64,000 nt of DNA from an uncultured Clostridia bacterium (GTDB taxonomy: Bacteria; Bacillota; Clostridia; TANB77; CAG-508), in contig CAKPGC010000001.1 in NCBI GenBank assembly GCA_934154445.1, positions 164,968 through 228,967 of the forward strand, given 5' to 3'. A model generated the notes under the pieces. It ran no database searches. It worked only from the letters and a program-made list of their open reading frames with translations, and was not told the DNA's origin. The stretch's first letter is position 1. Each line of letters starts with the position of its first letter. Position numbers and translations under genes: made by a program. Shown here in pieces: positions 25,944-34,757 of this stretch.

Positions 25944-27705
25944 CTACATTGTAAAGCTTTTTGAACGTTTTTTATTGTGTAGCGACAAAATGAACCACAC
26001 ACCTCCTTGGTGTCCACCCTCACCAGTCGGATTATATAAAGTAATAAGAAGAACAACTTGAGGATCATCAATCGGAGCAACTCCAATAAAAGAAGTTACA
26101 TATTTATTTGTATTAACCCCATCTTCTGATGTCCCTGTTTTTCCGCCAATTCTATATCCTGCAACTTTTGCATTTTTACCTGTTCCCTCTGATACAACAG
26201 ATTCCATCATACTTAGAACTTTTTCAGATGTTTCTTTAGATATAGTTTGGGATTTGATTTTAGTCTCAACTTCCTTTTTTTCTCCAGTTTGACTATCTAT
26301 AATTGTTTTCACAACTTTGGGTTGAACTAAATTTCCACCATTAGCTATTGATGAAACTGCAGTTACTAGTTGCAATGGTGTTATTTCAAATCTCTGTCCA
26401 AAACTTATTGTTGCAAGTTCAACTGGTCCGGCCTTATTTTCAGCTAAAAATATACTACCTGCTTCTCCTGGCAAATCAACCCCTGTTTTTTCTAATAATC
26501 CAAATTTATGCAAATAACTATAATATGTATGTACACCCATTTTTTGTCCAAGCCCTATAAAAATAGGATTGCATGAATTCATTAAAGCAAGTCTTAAACT
26601 TTCAGCCCCATGCGGTCTATAATATCTCCAACATTTTATTCTTACTCCTGCAACTTCAATTCCTCCTGTGCAGATGAACTGTCCTTGTTTATCTATGTCT
26701 GTAACTAATCCTTCTTCTAATGCTGCTGATGCTGTTATGGTTTTAAAAGTAGAACCTGGTTCATAAGTATCAGTAATTGCTCTGTTCCTCCAAACTGCCT
26801 GCAGGCTCTTGGTTTTCTCTGCTTGTTCAGCAGTATCCCAAATTCCTTTAAGTTCATCTGTATATGCTGCATAAGGTTCATTTAAATTGTAATCTGGATA
26901 TGTTGCCATTGCTAAAATATCTCCATTTTTAGGATTCATTGCAATAATATTACCGCCCATCAGTACAAACATTGTCTATACAAGCTTCTTTTAAATATTT
27001 CTCGACTATAGACTGTATATTTATATCAATTGTAAGAACTATATCATTTCCATCAACAGCAGCCACATAAGATTCTCCTTCTTCCCCTATTTCTCCGCCC
27101 TTGGCATCTGTATGTCTTTTAATTGCTCCTTTTGTACCTGAAAGAGTTGAATCATATTTTGCCTCAATTCCATCTAATCCTTGATTATCACTTCCGCAAA
27201 AACCTATAATCTGAGATGCAAGATTATTATTAGGATAATATCTTTTTGTATCTTCATCTATATTTATACCTGTTGTAATATTTTCTTCGTCAATCCAAAC
27301 TCTTAATTCATCAGTTTTATTTTTATCTACTTTTTTTATTATTGTTTCTATTGAGCTTCTTTTTGATACTTTTTTTAATACGGTTTCATAATCCAATTCA
27401 AAAATTTCAGAAAGTTTTTTTGCTACTTTTTCTTTATCTTCTTTTTGTATATTTCCAGGATTAACTGTTACAGTTTCAACAGTACTGCTTTGTGCTAATA
27501 CTTGCCCTGTAGAATCATAAATTGTACCTCTTTTAGGATTTATAACTCTGTCCAGAGTTTGTTGTTTATATGCTAACTCGGATAATTCTCTACCTTCTAT
27601 TAATTGAATATACCCCAATCTTCCTATTAATATTACTATAATTAAAAATATTATAAATAGCATCGTTCTCATTCGTTTTTTGGTTGATATATTTATTTTT
27701 ACCAT
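25944..27705 (-). CDS. Class B penicillin-binding protein (SpoVD/PBP2-like), interrupted by the elements and with a CGG +1 site
   Basis: This membrane transpeptidase cross-links peptidoglycan. A transmembrane segment (about 14-32), the dimerisation domain with NPKRGTIYD, and the active-site motifs STFK, SCN (MNSCNP) and KTG (GGKTGTSEDG) are present. At codon 251 the frame breaks at CGG followed by TAA. Reading CGGT (26952-26955) as glycine gives CTDGGNIIAMNPKNGDILAM and joins the two halves. Beyond 26000 the normal end is replaced by element DNA encoding about 18 foreign residues (VWFILSLHNKKRSKS). The last transpeptidase helix and the PASTA domain lie at 17818-18118. Its place after ftsL fits SpoVD or the vegetative PBP2B. 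The PASTA domain and lone class B gene make SpoVD likely, but this is not certain. Confidence 0.92.
26000..26013. other. Attachment-site core, right junction (element B / PBP 5' part)
   Basis: Third copy of the 14-bp core. The right flank (CCACCCTCACC) is PBP coding sequence on the minus strand; the left flank is element DNA. Fusing this copy with that at 18105 restores the PBP frame. Confidence 0.9.
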
Positions 27706-27708
27706 AAA

Positions 27709-27739
27709 AACACCTCTAATAATATTTATTAGAAGTGTT
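27709..27739 (-). promoter_or_regulatory. Hairpin covering the PBP ribosome-binding site
   Basis: AACACTTCTAATAA and TTATTAGAGGTGTT form a 14-bp stem with one mismatch on the minus strand. The right arm contains the AGAGGTG ribosome site of the PBP and runs into TTTTT just before the ATG at 27705. It could hide the ribosome site or end transcripts between ftsL and the PBP. Confidence 0.65.
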
Positions 27740-27763
27740 TCATTTTATTCTTATTAATTATAT

Positions 27764-28273
27764 TTAAAAATTAAAAATTTTGTCAGCAATATTCTGCCAC
27801 CAGCTTTTCTCTTCTTCTACAATTACTTTTTCAGAAGCTGATTCGACATAATCTTTTTTAGGAAGTGTTACATATATAGTTTGTTTGCTACTTAATTTTT
27901 GCATTCCTAATTCTTCTTTTGCAACTTTTTCTATATTACTCAAATTCAAACTATTTTCAATACTAACCTTCAATTGTTCATTTTCTTTTTGAAGTGTAGC
28001 AAGTTGCTTTTTTTGTTCCTGAATTTGTGTAAATTGTTTATCTATTTGAGAGTTTCTACAACTTATAGTCAACAATAACAAAAATAGTCCAATTACAGTA
28101 ACTGTCATTTTCATTTGTCTACTTCTCTGTTCTTTGGATACCTTTATTTGTTTTTTTGGCAAATCTTCAACTATCCTTAGTTTTCCATTTTTAGAAGTTT
28201 TTTTACTTCTTTTGTTATAATCTGGATCAATTTTTCTAGGACTAGTTCCATATTGGTATCTTGCCTGTGCCAT
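27764..28273 (-). CDS. ftsL: Cell-division protein FtsL-like
   Basis: A 169-residue single-pass membrane protein: a basic cytoplasmic N-terminus, one hydrophobic segment (about 51-66), and an extracellular leucine-zipper-like coiled coil (IQEQKKQLATLQKENEQLK) ending in VAKEELGMQ, as in FtsL/DivIC proteins that recruit and activate the FtsW-PBP pair. Sequence conservation in this family is low; the position between rsmH and the PBP supports the call. Confidence 0.85.
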   Translation of the reverse strand: MAQARYQYGTSPRKIDPDYNKRSKKTSKNGKLRIVEDLPKKQIKVSKEQRSRQMKMTVTVIGLFLLLLTISCRNSQIDKQFTQIQEQKKQLATLQKENEQLKVSIENSLNLSNIEKVAKEELGMQKLSSKQTIYVTLPKKDYVESASEKVIVEEEKSWWQNIADKIFNF

Positions 28274-28298
28274 AAGTTATTTCACCTCTCTTTCTTTT

Positions 28299-29234
28299 TT
28301 ATATTTTTTCAAAAATTCTAAGTTTTGCACTTTTGCTTCTCGAATTTTCTTCTTGTTCTTCTTTACTTGCCACTATTGGCTTTCGTGTAATTATATTTCC
28401 AAGTGTTTCTGCTCCACATACACAATATGGTAAATCACTTGGACAAGTACATTTTCCTTTTGCATCTATCATTGCATTCTTCACAGCTCTATCCTCTAAA
28501 GAATGAAATGTTATAACACATAATCTGCCTTTAGATTTTAAGCAATCTATACAATCTTTAATTGTATTATATAATGGTTTTATTTCATCATTTACTTCTA
28601 TTCTAATTGCCTGGAATGTTCTTTTTGCAGGATGTCCATCATTTTGTTTTGATTTTGGTATTGACTTTTCTATAATTTCAACCAACTGTTTAGTTGTATT
28701 TATTTCCTTTGTTTTTCTATACTCACAAATATTTCTTGCAATTTGTCTTGAAAATCTTTCTTCTCCATATTCATAAATTATATTTGCAAGTTTTTCTTCT
28801 TCATAAGTATTTACTACTTCTTTTGCTGATAATTTTTGAGATTTATCCATTCTCATATCAAGTTCATTTTCGCCTAGATAACTAAAGCCTCTATTTCGTT
28901 CATCTAATTGATATGAAGATACTCCCAAATCCAACAAAATTCCATCTACTTTTTCTATACCAATATCTTCTAAAATTTGCTTTATATTGTCATGATTATC
29001 TTTTATAAATTTAACATTATGAAATTCATCTAGATTTTCTTTTGCAGCATTTAATGCGTCTTCATCCCTGTCTATTCCGATTAATAGTCCATTATTTGAT
29101 AATCTTTTCAATATTTCTTTGCTATGTCCTGCACCTCCTAAAGTGCCATCAACATATATTCCATCTTTTTTTATATTTAGTCCATTTATGCATTCTTCTA
29201 ACATTACAGGTTTATGTTTAAATTCCAATTTCAC
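28299..29234 (-). CDS. rsmH: 16S rRNA m4C1402 N4-methyltransferase
   Basis: RsmH (MraW) methylates N4 of C1402 in the decoding centre of 16S rRNA. The 311-residue protein has the start HKPVMLEECINGL, SAM-binding GIYVDGTLGGAGHS, DGILLDLGVSSYQLD near residue 97, and the C-terminal RLCVITFHSLEDRAVK. GAGGTGTGAAATT lies before the start. It is the second gene of the dcw cluster. Because it tunes the P-site, it is an interesting neighbour for a genome with possible frame recoding, although the gene is universal. Confidence 0.96.
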   Translation of the reverse strand: MKLEFKHKPVMLEECINGLNIKKDGIYVDGTLGGAGHSKEILKRLSNNGLLIGIDRDEDALNAAKENLDEFHNVKFIKDNHDNIKQILEDIGIEKVDGILLDLGVSSYQLDERNRGFSYLGENELDMRMDKSQKLSAKEVVNTYEEEKLANIIYEYGEERFSRQIARNICEYRKTKEINTTKQLVEIIEKSIPKSKQNDGHPAKRTFQAIRIEVNDEIKPLYNTIKDCIDCLKSKGRLCVITFHSLEDRAVKNAMIDAKGKCTCPSDLPYCVCGAETLGNIITRKPIVASKEEQEENSRSKSAKLRIFEKI

Positions 29235-29266
29235 ACCTCTTAATTTTATACAATTATATAAATAAA

Positions 29267-29288
29267 CAGCTGGTAAAATTACCAGCTG
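29267..29288 (-). terminator. Hairpin between mraZ and rsmH
   Basis: CAGCTGGTA and TACCAGCTG arms with a 4-base loop are followed on the minus strand by a T-rich run, so a terminator or attenuator ahead of rsmH is likely. Confidence 0.65.
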
Positions 29289-29299
29289 CTTTAAATTTA

Positions 29300-29525
29300 T
29301 GTTTTTTCTTTTGGTATTTTTTAATACTTTTGTACTCTTGTCTTTGGATTTTCAACTTTTGTTTTTTGCTATTCTTCTGTAATTTTAATCTTTTGTAACT
29401 TCTTCTTTTGTATTTTTAATTTCATTTGTATTTTTATCTTTTGTACTTTTTTCTTTTGAATACTTTTTCTTTTGTAAATTTGTCTTTTGTTTTTTTATCT
29501 TTAGTATTTTTATATAAACTTTTGC
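29300..29525. repeat. Degenerate short tandem repeat between mraZ and rsmH
   Basis: About 225 bases in which TCTTTTGTA-like units recur at irregular spacings of roughly 10-20 bases, interrupted by T-rich filler. On the minus strand the units read TACAAAAGA and give low-complexity TK(D/E)K peptides in shifting frames without a proper start. It looks like expanded simple sequence, not a gene. Confidence 0.6.
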
Positions 29526-29528
29526 AAG

Positions 29529-29954
29529 CTATATACCAAGCATAGTCATATTCTCTGCAATTTCATCTGCAGAAATATTTTCGTCACATTTTTCCCAATT
29601 TTCTTTATTCCATATTTCTAGTCTAGTGCCTACCCCAATTATTACTGCTTCTTTTTCTAGCTCTGCTGAAGTTCTTAAATTATTTGGTATTAAAAATCTA
29701 CCTTGTTTATCTATTTCGCATTCTGTTGCTCCTGATAAGAAAAATCTTACAAAGTTTCTTGCATTTTTGTCTGATAGTGGAAGTGATTTTAGTTTTGTTT
29801 CAAAGTTCAACCATTCTTCTTGTGAAAAAGCAAATAAACATCCGTCTAACCCTTTTGTTATAACGAATTTTTCTCCAATGTCTTGTCTTAATTTTGCTGG
29901 CATTATTAATCTGCCTTTGGCATCTAGAGAATGCTCATATTCACCCATTAACAA
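29529..29954 (-). CDS. mraZ: Transcriptional regulator MraZ
   Basis: MraZ is a ring-forming AbrB-like regulator of the dcw cluster. The 141-residue protein has two SpoVT/AbrB-like halves with the signature MGEYEHSLDAKGRLIMPAKL near the start and ATECEIDKQGRFLIP near residue 80, ending EIAENMTMLGI. I chose the TTG at 29954 because AGAGGTGA sits about 6-9 bases upstream and the resulting MLMGEY start matches the family; the ATG at 29948 is too far away. Three 10-bp repeats upstream are probable binding boxes. Confidence 0.95.
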   Translation of the reverse strand: MLMGEYEHSLDAKGRLIMPAKLRQDIGEKFVITKGLDGCLFAFSQEEWLNFETKLKSLPLSDKNARNFVRFFLSGATECEIDKQGRFLIPNNLRTSAELEKEAVIIGVGTRLEIWNKENWEKCDENISADEIAENMTMLGI

Positions 29955-29980
29955 TGGTCTTCACCTCTCTTCTATTTTTC

Positions 29981-30009
29981 TACCACTTTGTTCCACTTTT
30001 CTCCACTTC
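29981..30009 (-). promoter_or_regulatory. MraZ-box operator: three AAGTGG repeats with 10-bp period
   Basis: On the minus strand GAAGTGGAG, AAAAGTGGAA and CAAAGTGGTA follow each other at exact 10-bp steps, between the promoter and mraZ. Closely spaced direct repeats containing GTG/TGGG are the known MraZ target, so autoregulation of the cluster is likely. Confidence 0.8.
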
Positions 30010-30015
30010 ATGTAA

Positions 30016-30044
30016 ATTGTAATATAACTTTTTAAATTTTGCAA
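30016..30044 (-). promoter_or_regulatory. Promoter of mraZ and the dcw cluster
   Basis: On the minus strand TTGCAA (30039-30044) and TACAAT (30016-30021) are 17 bases apart. The predicted start falls at the edge of the MraZ boxes. Confidence 0.75.
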
Positions 30045-30231
30045 TAGTTTTTTTAAATTTTTTAAATTTTTTTATAGATTTTCTATATTTTTTAAATTCT
30101 ATATTATTATTAAAAAGAATTTTAGATAACATTATTAATATCATAAATTATTTTTATCATACTAATAATTCATGTTGTTTTTTCCTTTTCATTGTTATAC
30201 TTTTTTAAAAGTAAGATATTGGGAGGCTTAT

Positions 30232-30618
30232 ATGACAGATAATGAAAAAAGTTTAAGAAAAAATATTGGAAAAAAAATAAAATTAGCTAGATCAAAAACT
30301 AATTATACTCAAGAAGCTCTTGCCGAAAAAACATCTTTATCTCCAAGATATATTAGTCAATTAGAACGTGGAATTGCCTTTGGTAGTGCAAGTACTATAG
30401 TTGGACTCTGTAAGGCTTTAAATATATCATCAGATTTTTTATTTAGTGATTTAATTAAATCAGATTCATCTGAATACATAAATACGATTGATAATAAATT
30501 CTTACAAAATTATTCACAATTAAATGAATATAATAAAAAAGTTATCAATCAATTAGCAAATGATTTAATAAAATTGCAATCCGAAGATGTTGTTAACAAA
30601 AAAGCAAAAAAATTATAA
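30232..30618 (+). CDS. XRE-family helix-turn-helix regulator
   Basis: A 128-residue Cro/CI-type DNA-binding protein. The helix-turn-helix covers about residues 12-65 with YTQEALAEKTSLSPRYISQL and ERGIAFGSASTI. The C-terminal half is helical and short, without a protease domain. ATG 30232 has GGGAGG 5 bases upstream. It lies immediately upstream of pflB but has its own terminator, so a role in pfl control is only a possibility. Confidence 0.88.
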   Translation: MTDNEKSLRKNIGKKIKLARSKTNYTQEALAEKTSLSPRYISQLERGIAFGSASTIVGLCKALNISSDFLFSDLIKSDSSEYINTIDNKFLQNYSQLNEYNKKVINQLANDLIKLQSEDVVNKKAKKL

Positions 30619-30642
30619 TAAGTGCATACTTATTATAATTTT
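30609..30642 (+). terminator. Terminator of the XRE regulator gene
   Basis: A 15-bp perfect stem (AAAATTATAATAAGT and complement) with loop GCAT is followed by a T run. The stop codon is inside the left arm. Confidence 0.88.
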
Positions 30643-30657
30643 TTATTTTTATAACAA

Positions 30658-30686
30658 TTGATAATAATCTTTTATTATGTTATTAT
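30658..30686 (+). promoter_or_regulatory. Probable pflB promoter
   Basis: TTGATA (30658-30663) and TATTAT (30681-30686) are 17 bases apart, 50 bases before the pflB start. Confidence 0.6.
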
Positions 30687-30738
30687 AATATCCGAAAAAA
30701 TGTTAATAATAAAAATATTGGTAAAAGGAGGTAAATTT

Positions 30739-32976
30739 ATGGAATTTAAAGAATGGAATAAATTTAAAAATGGAGATTGGCAAAAAGAAATTAACGTAAG
30801 AGACTTTATTCAAAACAATTACACACCTTATGAAGGAGATTCTAGTTTCCTTACAGGAACAACTGAAAAAACACAAAAGTTATGGAATGAAGTTCTAGAA
30901 CTATACAAAAAAGAAAAAGAATCAAATGGTGGAGTTTTAGATATTGACACAAAAACAGTATCAACCATTTCCGCTCATAACGCTGGATATATTAACAAAG
31001 AATTAGAAGAAATTGTAGGACTTCAAACAGATGCTCCATTAAGAAGAGCTATTATGCCGTTTGGTGGCATTCGTATAGTAGAAAAATCTTGTGAAGCTTA
31101 TGGAAGAGAAGTTGAACCTTCTATTGACGAAATTTTTCATAAATATAGAAAAACTCATAATGATGGTGTATTTAGTGTTTACACGCCAGATATAAGAGCT
31201 GCAAGAAGTAGCCATTTGATAACAGGTTTACCCGACGGATATGGTCGTGGAAGAATTATTGGCGACTACAGACGAGTTGCTCTTTATGGCGTAGATGTTT
31301 TAATAGAAGAAAAGAAAAAAGAATTAGAAGTTTTAGACACTGATGAATTTACTGAAAATGTAATAAGAGAAAGAGAAGAAATTTTTGAACAAATAAAAGC
31401 TTTAAATGAATTAAAAATAATGGCATCAAAATATGGATATGACATATCTAGACCTGCTTCAAATGCAAAAGAAGCTGTACAATGGTTATATTTCGGATAT
31501 TTAGGAGCTATAAAGGATCAAAACGGTGCTGCAATGAGCATTGGTAGAACTTCCACCTTCTTAGATATATATTTTGAAAAAGATTTAGCCAGTGGAACTT
31601 TAAATGAAAAACAAGTTCAAGAAATAATGGATCATTTTGTAATGAAATTGAGATTAGTTAGATTTTTAAGAACACCAGAATATAACGAACTATTCAGTGG
31701 AGATCCAGTTTGGGTAACTGAAAGTATTGGTGGTATGGGAATTGATGGTAGAACATTAGTTACTAAAAACTCATTTAGAATTTTGCACACACTAGAAAAC
31801 TTAGGTCCTGCACCAGAACCAAACTTGACAGTTTTATGGTCAACAAGATTACCAGAAGGATTTAAAAGATATACAACAGATTTGTCTATAAAAACATCAT
31901 CAATTCAATATGAAAATGATGATTTAATGAGAATAACATTAGGCGATGATTATGGAATTGCTTGTTGCGTTTCCCCTATGAAAATCGGAAAACAAATGCA
32001 ATTCTTTGGAGCAAGAGCAAATTTAGCAAAAACTTTATTATATGCAATAAATGGTGGTAGAGACGAAATTACAGGAAAACAAGTAACCCCAAAATACGCA
32101 CCAATAACTTCAGAATATTTAGACTTCAACGAAGTAATGGATAAGTTTGACCAAATGATGGATTATGTTGCTAAAATATACATTAAAGCTCTAAATGCAA
32201 TTCACTACATGCATGATAAATATTCTTATGAAGCTATAGAAATGGCATTACATGATAAAGATATTCTAAGAACAATGGCTTGTGGAATTGCAGGTTTATC
32301 AGTTGTTTCTGATTCATTATCTGCAATAAAATATGCAAAAGTAAAAGTAATTAGAGACAAAACAGGATTAGCAGTTGATTACGAAATTGATGGAGATTTT
32401 CCAAAATTCGGAAACGATGATGACTCAGTTGATGAAATAGCTGTTGATATAGTTAAAAGATTTATCAGAAAATTGCAAAAACATCAAACTTATAGAAATT
32501 CAAAACACACTCTATCTATATTAACAATTACTTCAAATGTTGTATATGGAAAAAATACCGGAAATACACCAGATGGCAGAAGAGCAGGAGCGCCATTCGG
32601 ACCAGGAGCTAATCCATTACATGGTAGAGATACAAACGGAGCATTAGCAGTCATGAACTCAATAGCAAAACTTCCTTTTGAGGATGCTGAAGACGGTATA
32701 TCATACACATTTTCAATAACTCCAAGTACTCTTGGAAAAACCGAAGATGAAAGAGTCTCAAATTTAGTTAATATGTTAGATGGATATTTTAAACAATCAG
32801 GACATCACATTAATGTAAACGTTTTTGACAGAAGTCTACTAGTAGATGCTATGAATCATCCTGAGAAATACCCTCAGCTTACAATTCGTGTATCTGGATA
32901 TGCTGTTAACTTCACAAAATTAACTAGAGAACAACAATTAGATGTAATAAATAGAACAATTCATGAAAAAATATAA
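30739..32976 (+). CDS. pflB: Formate C-acetyltransferase (pyruvate formate-lyase)
   Basis: This glycyl-radical enzyme splits pyruvate with CoA to acetyl-CoA and formate. The 745-residue protein has the adjacent active-site cysteines in YGIACCVSPMKIG and the glycyl-radical loop RVSGYAVNF close to the C-terminus. ATG 30739 follows AAAGGAGG at 8 bases; the longer frame from 30658 would add 27 hydrophobic residues across the promoter. pflA follows 53 bases later. All nine CGG triplets I noted are out of frame as NNC GGN, so the avoidance of in-frame CGG is not an absence of the trinucleotide. Confidence 0.97.
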   Translation: MEFKEWNKFKNGDWQKEINVRDFIQNNYTPYEGDSSFLTGTTEKTQKLWNEVLELYKKEKESNGGVLDIDTKTVSTISAHNAGYINKELEEIVGLQTDAPLRRAIMPFGGIRIVEKSCEAYGREVEPSIDEIFHKYRKTHNDGVFSVYTPDIRAARSSHLITGLPDGYGRGRIIGDYRRVALYGVDVLIEEKKKELEVLDTDEFTENVIREREEIFEQIKALNELKIMASKYGYDISRPASNAKEAVQWLYFGYLGAIKDQNGAAMSIGRTSTFLDIYFEKDLASGTLNEKQVQEIMDHFVMKLRLVRFLRTPEYNELFSGDPVWVTESIGGMGIDGRTLVTKNSFRILHTLENLGPAPEPNLTVLWSTRLPEGFKRYTTDLSIKTSSIQYENDDLMRITLGDDYGIACCVSPMKIGKQMQFFGARANLAKTLLYAINGGRDEITGKQVTPKYAPITSEYLDFNEVMDKFDQMMDYVAKIYIKALNAIHYMHDKYSYEAIEMALHDKDILRTMACGIAGLSVVSDSLSAIKYAKVKVIRDKTGLAVDYEIDGDFPKFGNDDDSVDEIAVDIVKRFIRKLQKHQTYRNSKHTLSILTITSNVVYGKNTGNTPDGRRAGAPFGPGANPLHGRDTNGALAVMNSIAKLPFEDAEDGISYTFSITPSTLGKTEDERVSNLVNMLDGYFKQSGHHINVNVFDRSLLVDAMNHPEKYPQLTIRVSGYAVNFTKLTREQQLDVINRTIHEKI

Positions 32977-33029
32977 AAATTATAAATTTTGAGTGGTATT
33001 CAATTAATCCATTTATTTAGGAGTAGCTT

Positions 33030-33761
33030 ATGAAAAATGTAGATTTAAGATATTATGCCAAAGTTCACTCAATAGAAAGTTTTGGAACAGTTGATGGGCC
33101 AGGAATAAGATTTGTATTATTCTTACAAGGTTGCCATCTACAATGCAAATATTGCCATAATCGTGATACATGGAACATGAATGGTGGAGAATATAAATCA
33201 TTAGATGATATCTTTGAAAAAATAATGAAATACAAAAATTATATTTATCCAAACGGTGGAGTAACTATAACAGGAGGCGAACCTCTTTTACAAGTAAAAT
33301 TTCTAATTGAATTATTCGAGAAATTAAAAAAAGAAGATATCCATACTTGTATTGATACTTCTGGTATGGTAGCACTGACTGATGATATAAAGAAACTACT
33401 TTCTCTTACTGATTTGGTTTTACTTGATATAAAACATATCAATACAGAAAAATGTAAAAATTTAGTGGGTTTTAATAATGAAAAAGAATTAGCTTTTGCA
33501 AGATACTTAAGTGATAATAATATTCATTTATGGATAAGACAGGTTTTAGTCCCTGGATACACAGACGATAAAAACGATTTATTAAAATTAAAAGATTTCA
33601 TTTCTACATTAAAAACTGTTGATAAAGTCGAAATTCTCCCATACCATGACATGGGAAAATATAAGTGGAAAAATCTTGGGCTTAAATATGAATTAGAAAA
33701 TGTAAGACCCGCAAATGATAAAGATATAGAAAGAGCAAAAAAAATTCTAGGAATTTCCTAG
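33030..33761 (+). CDS. pflA: Pyruvate formate-lyase activating enzyme
   Basis: A radical SAM enzyme that places the glycyl radical on PflB. The 243-residue protein has FGTVDGPGIRFV near the start, the cluster motif CHLQCKYCHNRDTW near residue 34, and TITGGEPLLQ. It has the short form without extra ferredoxin domains, as expected for a PFL activase. TTTAGGAGTAGCTT precedes the ATG. Confidence 0.96.
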   Translation: MKNVDLRYYAKVHSIESFGTVDGPGIRFVLFLQGCHLQCKYCHNRDTWNMNGGEYKSLDDIFEKIMKYKNYIYPNGGVTITGGEPLLQVKFLIELFEKLKKEDIHTCIDTSGMVALTDDIKKLLSLTDLVLLDIKHINTEKCKNLVGFNNEKELAFARYLSDNNIHLWIRQVLVPGYTDDKNDLLKLKDFISTLKTVDKVEILPYHDMGKYKWKNLGLKYELENVRPANDKDIERAKKILGIS

Positions 33762-33768
33762 AATTTTT
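33741..33768. terminator. Bidirectional terminator after pflA
   Basis: AAAATTCTAGGAA and TTCCTAGAATTTT arms meet almost without a loop. The pflA stop lies in the right arm and the convergent gene ends at 33769. Confidence 0.85.
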
Positions 33769-34701
33769 TTATCCAATTAATTTAAGTTCAACATTTTCCA
33801 TTTTATATTTTCCATCAACCAATTTAAATTCAACTAAAGTATTAGCTAAAGTTTCTTCATTTTGTCTTAAATCAGTAGTAAACAAAAGTTTAATTTGTGG
33901 AATGTTTAAATTATTTTTAACCATTTCTTTAAAACATTCTGCCATATTTTTTTCGTCTTCACAAACAAATATCAATTGTGGCATTCCAGAAAATCCAGAA
34001 TCTCCTGGTTGGAAATTATCATAAAAGTCCTTATATAAATTCATTTTTTCAACCAATTTTTTTTGCCAGTCCGGTTCTCTTCTAAAAACTTCAAATAGGA
34101 ACTGAATTGATTTGCCATTTTTAGTAAGCTTTACTGAACCTCCTGTTGCTTTAAATACTTTTCCTAATGTTTTAGCTGTAATTGCAGGTTTAACAACATA
34201 AGAATCAAAAGCTTTAACTTTTCTTAAGTATGCTATTAATACTTGATTTCCGGCTAATCTTTTCTTAATCATTGGAACAGGCTTTGTGTTGTCAGATGGT
34301 TGCCATTTGCATTCAATTTCCTTTGATGTTAATAAATATTTTCCCATTTTTTCTAGACAATATATTCTATATATTCCTTTCCCCTCATCTGATGTAAAGT
34401 AATATCTTGTTAATATTTTAGATTTTACTAATGCATCCAATTTGTTATTCAATTTATCTTGTGATTTTGGGTCTATTCCTTTTATTTCAAGCATCTGATA
34501 TAATTGTCTTGATGTTATAAATTCAAATTCATTTACTAAATCTAATATAGCAAAATGAATATCAGTAATATGTCCTATATTTATTTTATGTACAATTTGG
34601 TTCATAGATACGTATCCATCTTTGCCATCAAATGTTTTTATTTCTCCTTCTCTAATTGCAAATGGTGAAACTTGTGCTTTAATTTCATTATCTTCGACCA
34701 T
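33769..34701 (-). CDS. Replication-relaxation-like protein
   Basis: A 310-residue protein. An N-terminal winged-helix-like part contains FITSRQLYQML and ALVKSKILTRYYF. A C-terminal domain has FEVFRREPDWQKKLVEKMN and a PQLIFVCEDE strand, resembling the nuclease-like fold of the Replic_Relax family usually found on plasmids and integrative elements. No other mobile genes are next to it, so it is either a resident member or a remnant of an old insertion. The assignment rests on pattern memory; function is not known here. Confidence 0.6.
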   Translation of the reverse strand: MVEDNEIKAQVSPFAIREGEIKTFDGKDGYVSMNQIVHKINIGHITDIHFAILDLVNEFEFITSRQLYQMLEIKGIDPKSQDKLNNKLDALVKSKILTRYYFTSDEGKGIYRIYCLEKMGKYLLTSKEIECKWQPSDNTKPVPMIKKRLAGNQVLIAYLRKVKAFDSYVVKPAITAKTLGKVFKATGGSVKLTKNGKSIQFLFEVFRREPDWQKKLVEKMNLYKDFYDNFQPGDSGFSGMPQLIFVCEDEKNMAECFKEMVKNNLNIPQIKLLFTTDLRQNEETLANTLVEFKLVDGKYKMENVELKLIG

Positions 34702-34757
34702 TTTACTCCCCCCTATTCCTGTAAATAAATATCTTTATTTACAAATAATAATTTATA

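Larger units (their letters stand above)
18105..26013. mobile_element. Two tandem serine-recombinase elements interrupting the PBP gene
   Basis: About 7.9 kb of DNA splits a dcw-cluster PBP gene and is bounded by direct copies of a 14-bp core. A third copy at 21600-21613 divides it into element A (about 3.5 kb) and element B (about 4.4 kb). A carries a large serine recombinase, its small upstream gene, an SSB-like gene and an unknown gene. B carries a six-cysteine peptide, a radical SAM/SPASM maturase, an acetyltransferase, an HExxH protein and a relic of a second recombinase. Inner flanks match at corresponding ends (CACAC before the core, ATTTT after it), as expected for repeated integration by related recombinases. 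Loss of all or part by core-to-core recombination would restore or keep the PBP junction. Confidence 0.92.

Noticed and set aside
29300..29525. Small lysine-rich gene in the mraZ-rsmH gap
   Set aside because: Frames change between repeat units and there is no start codon with a ribosome site.
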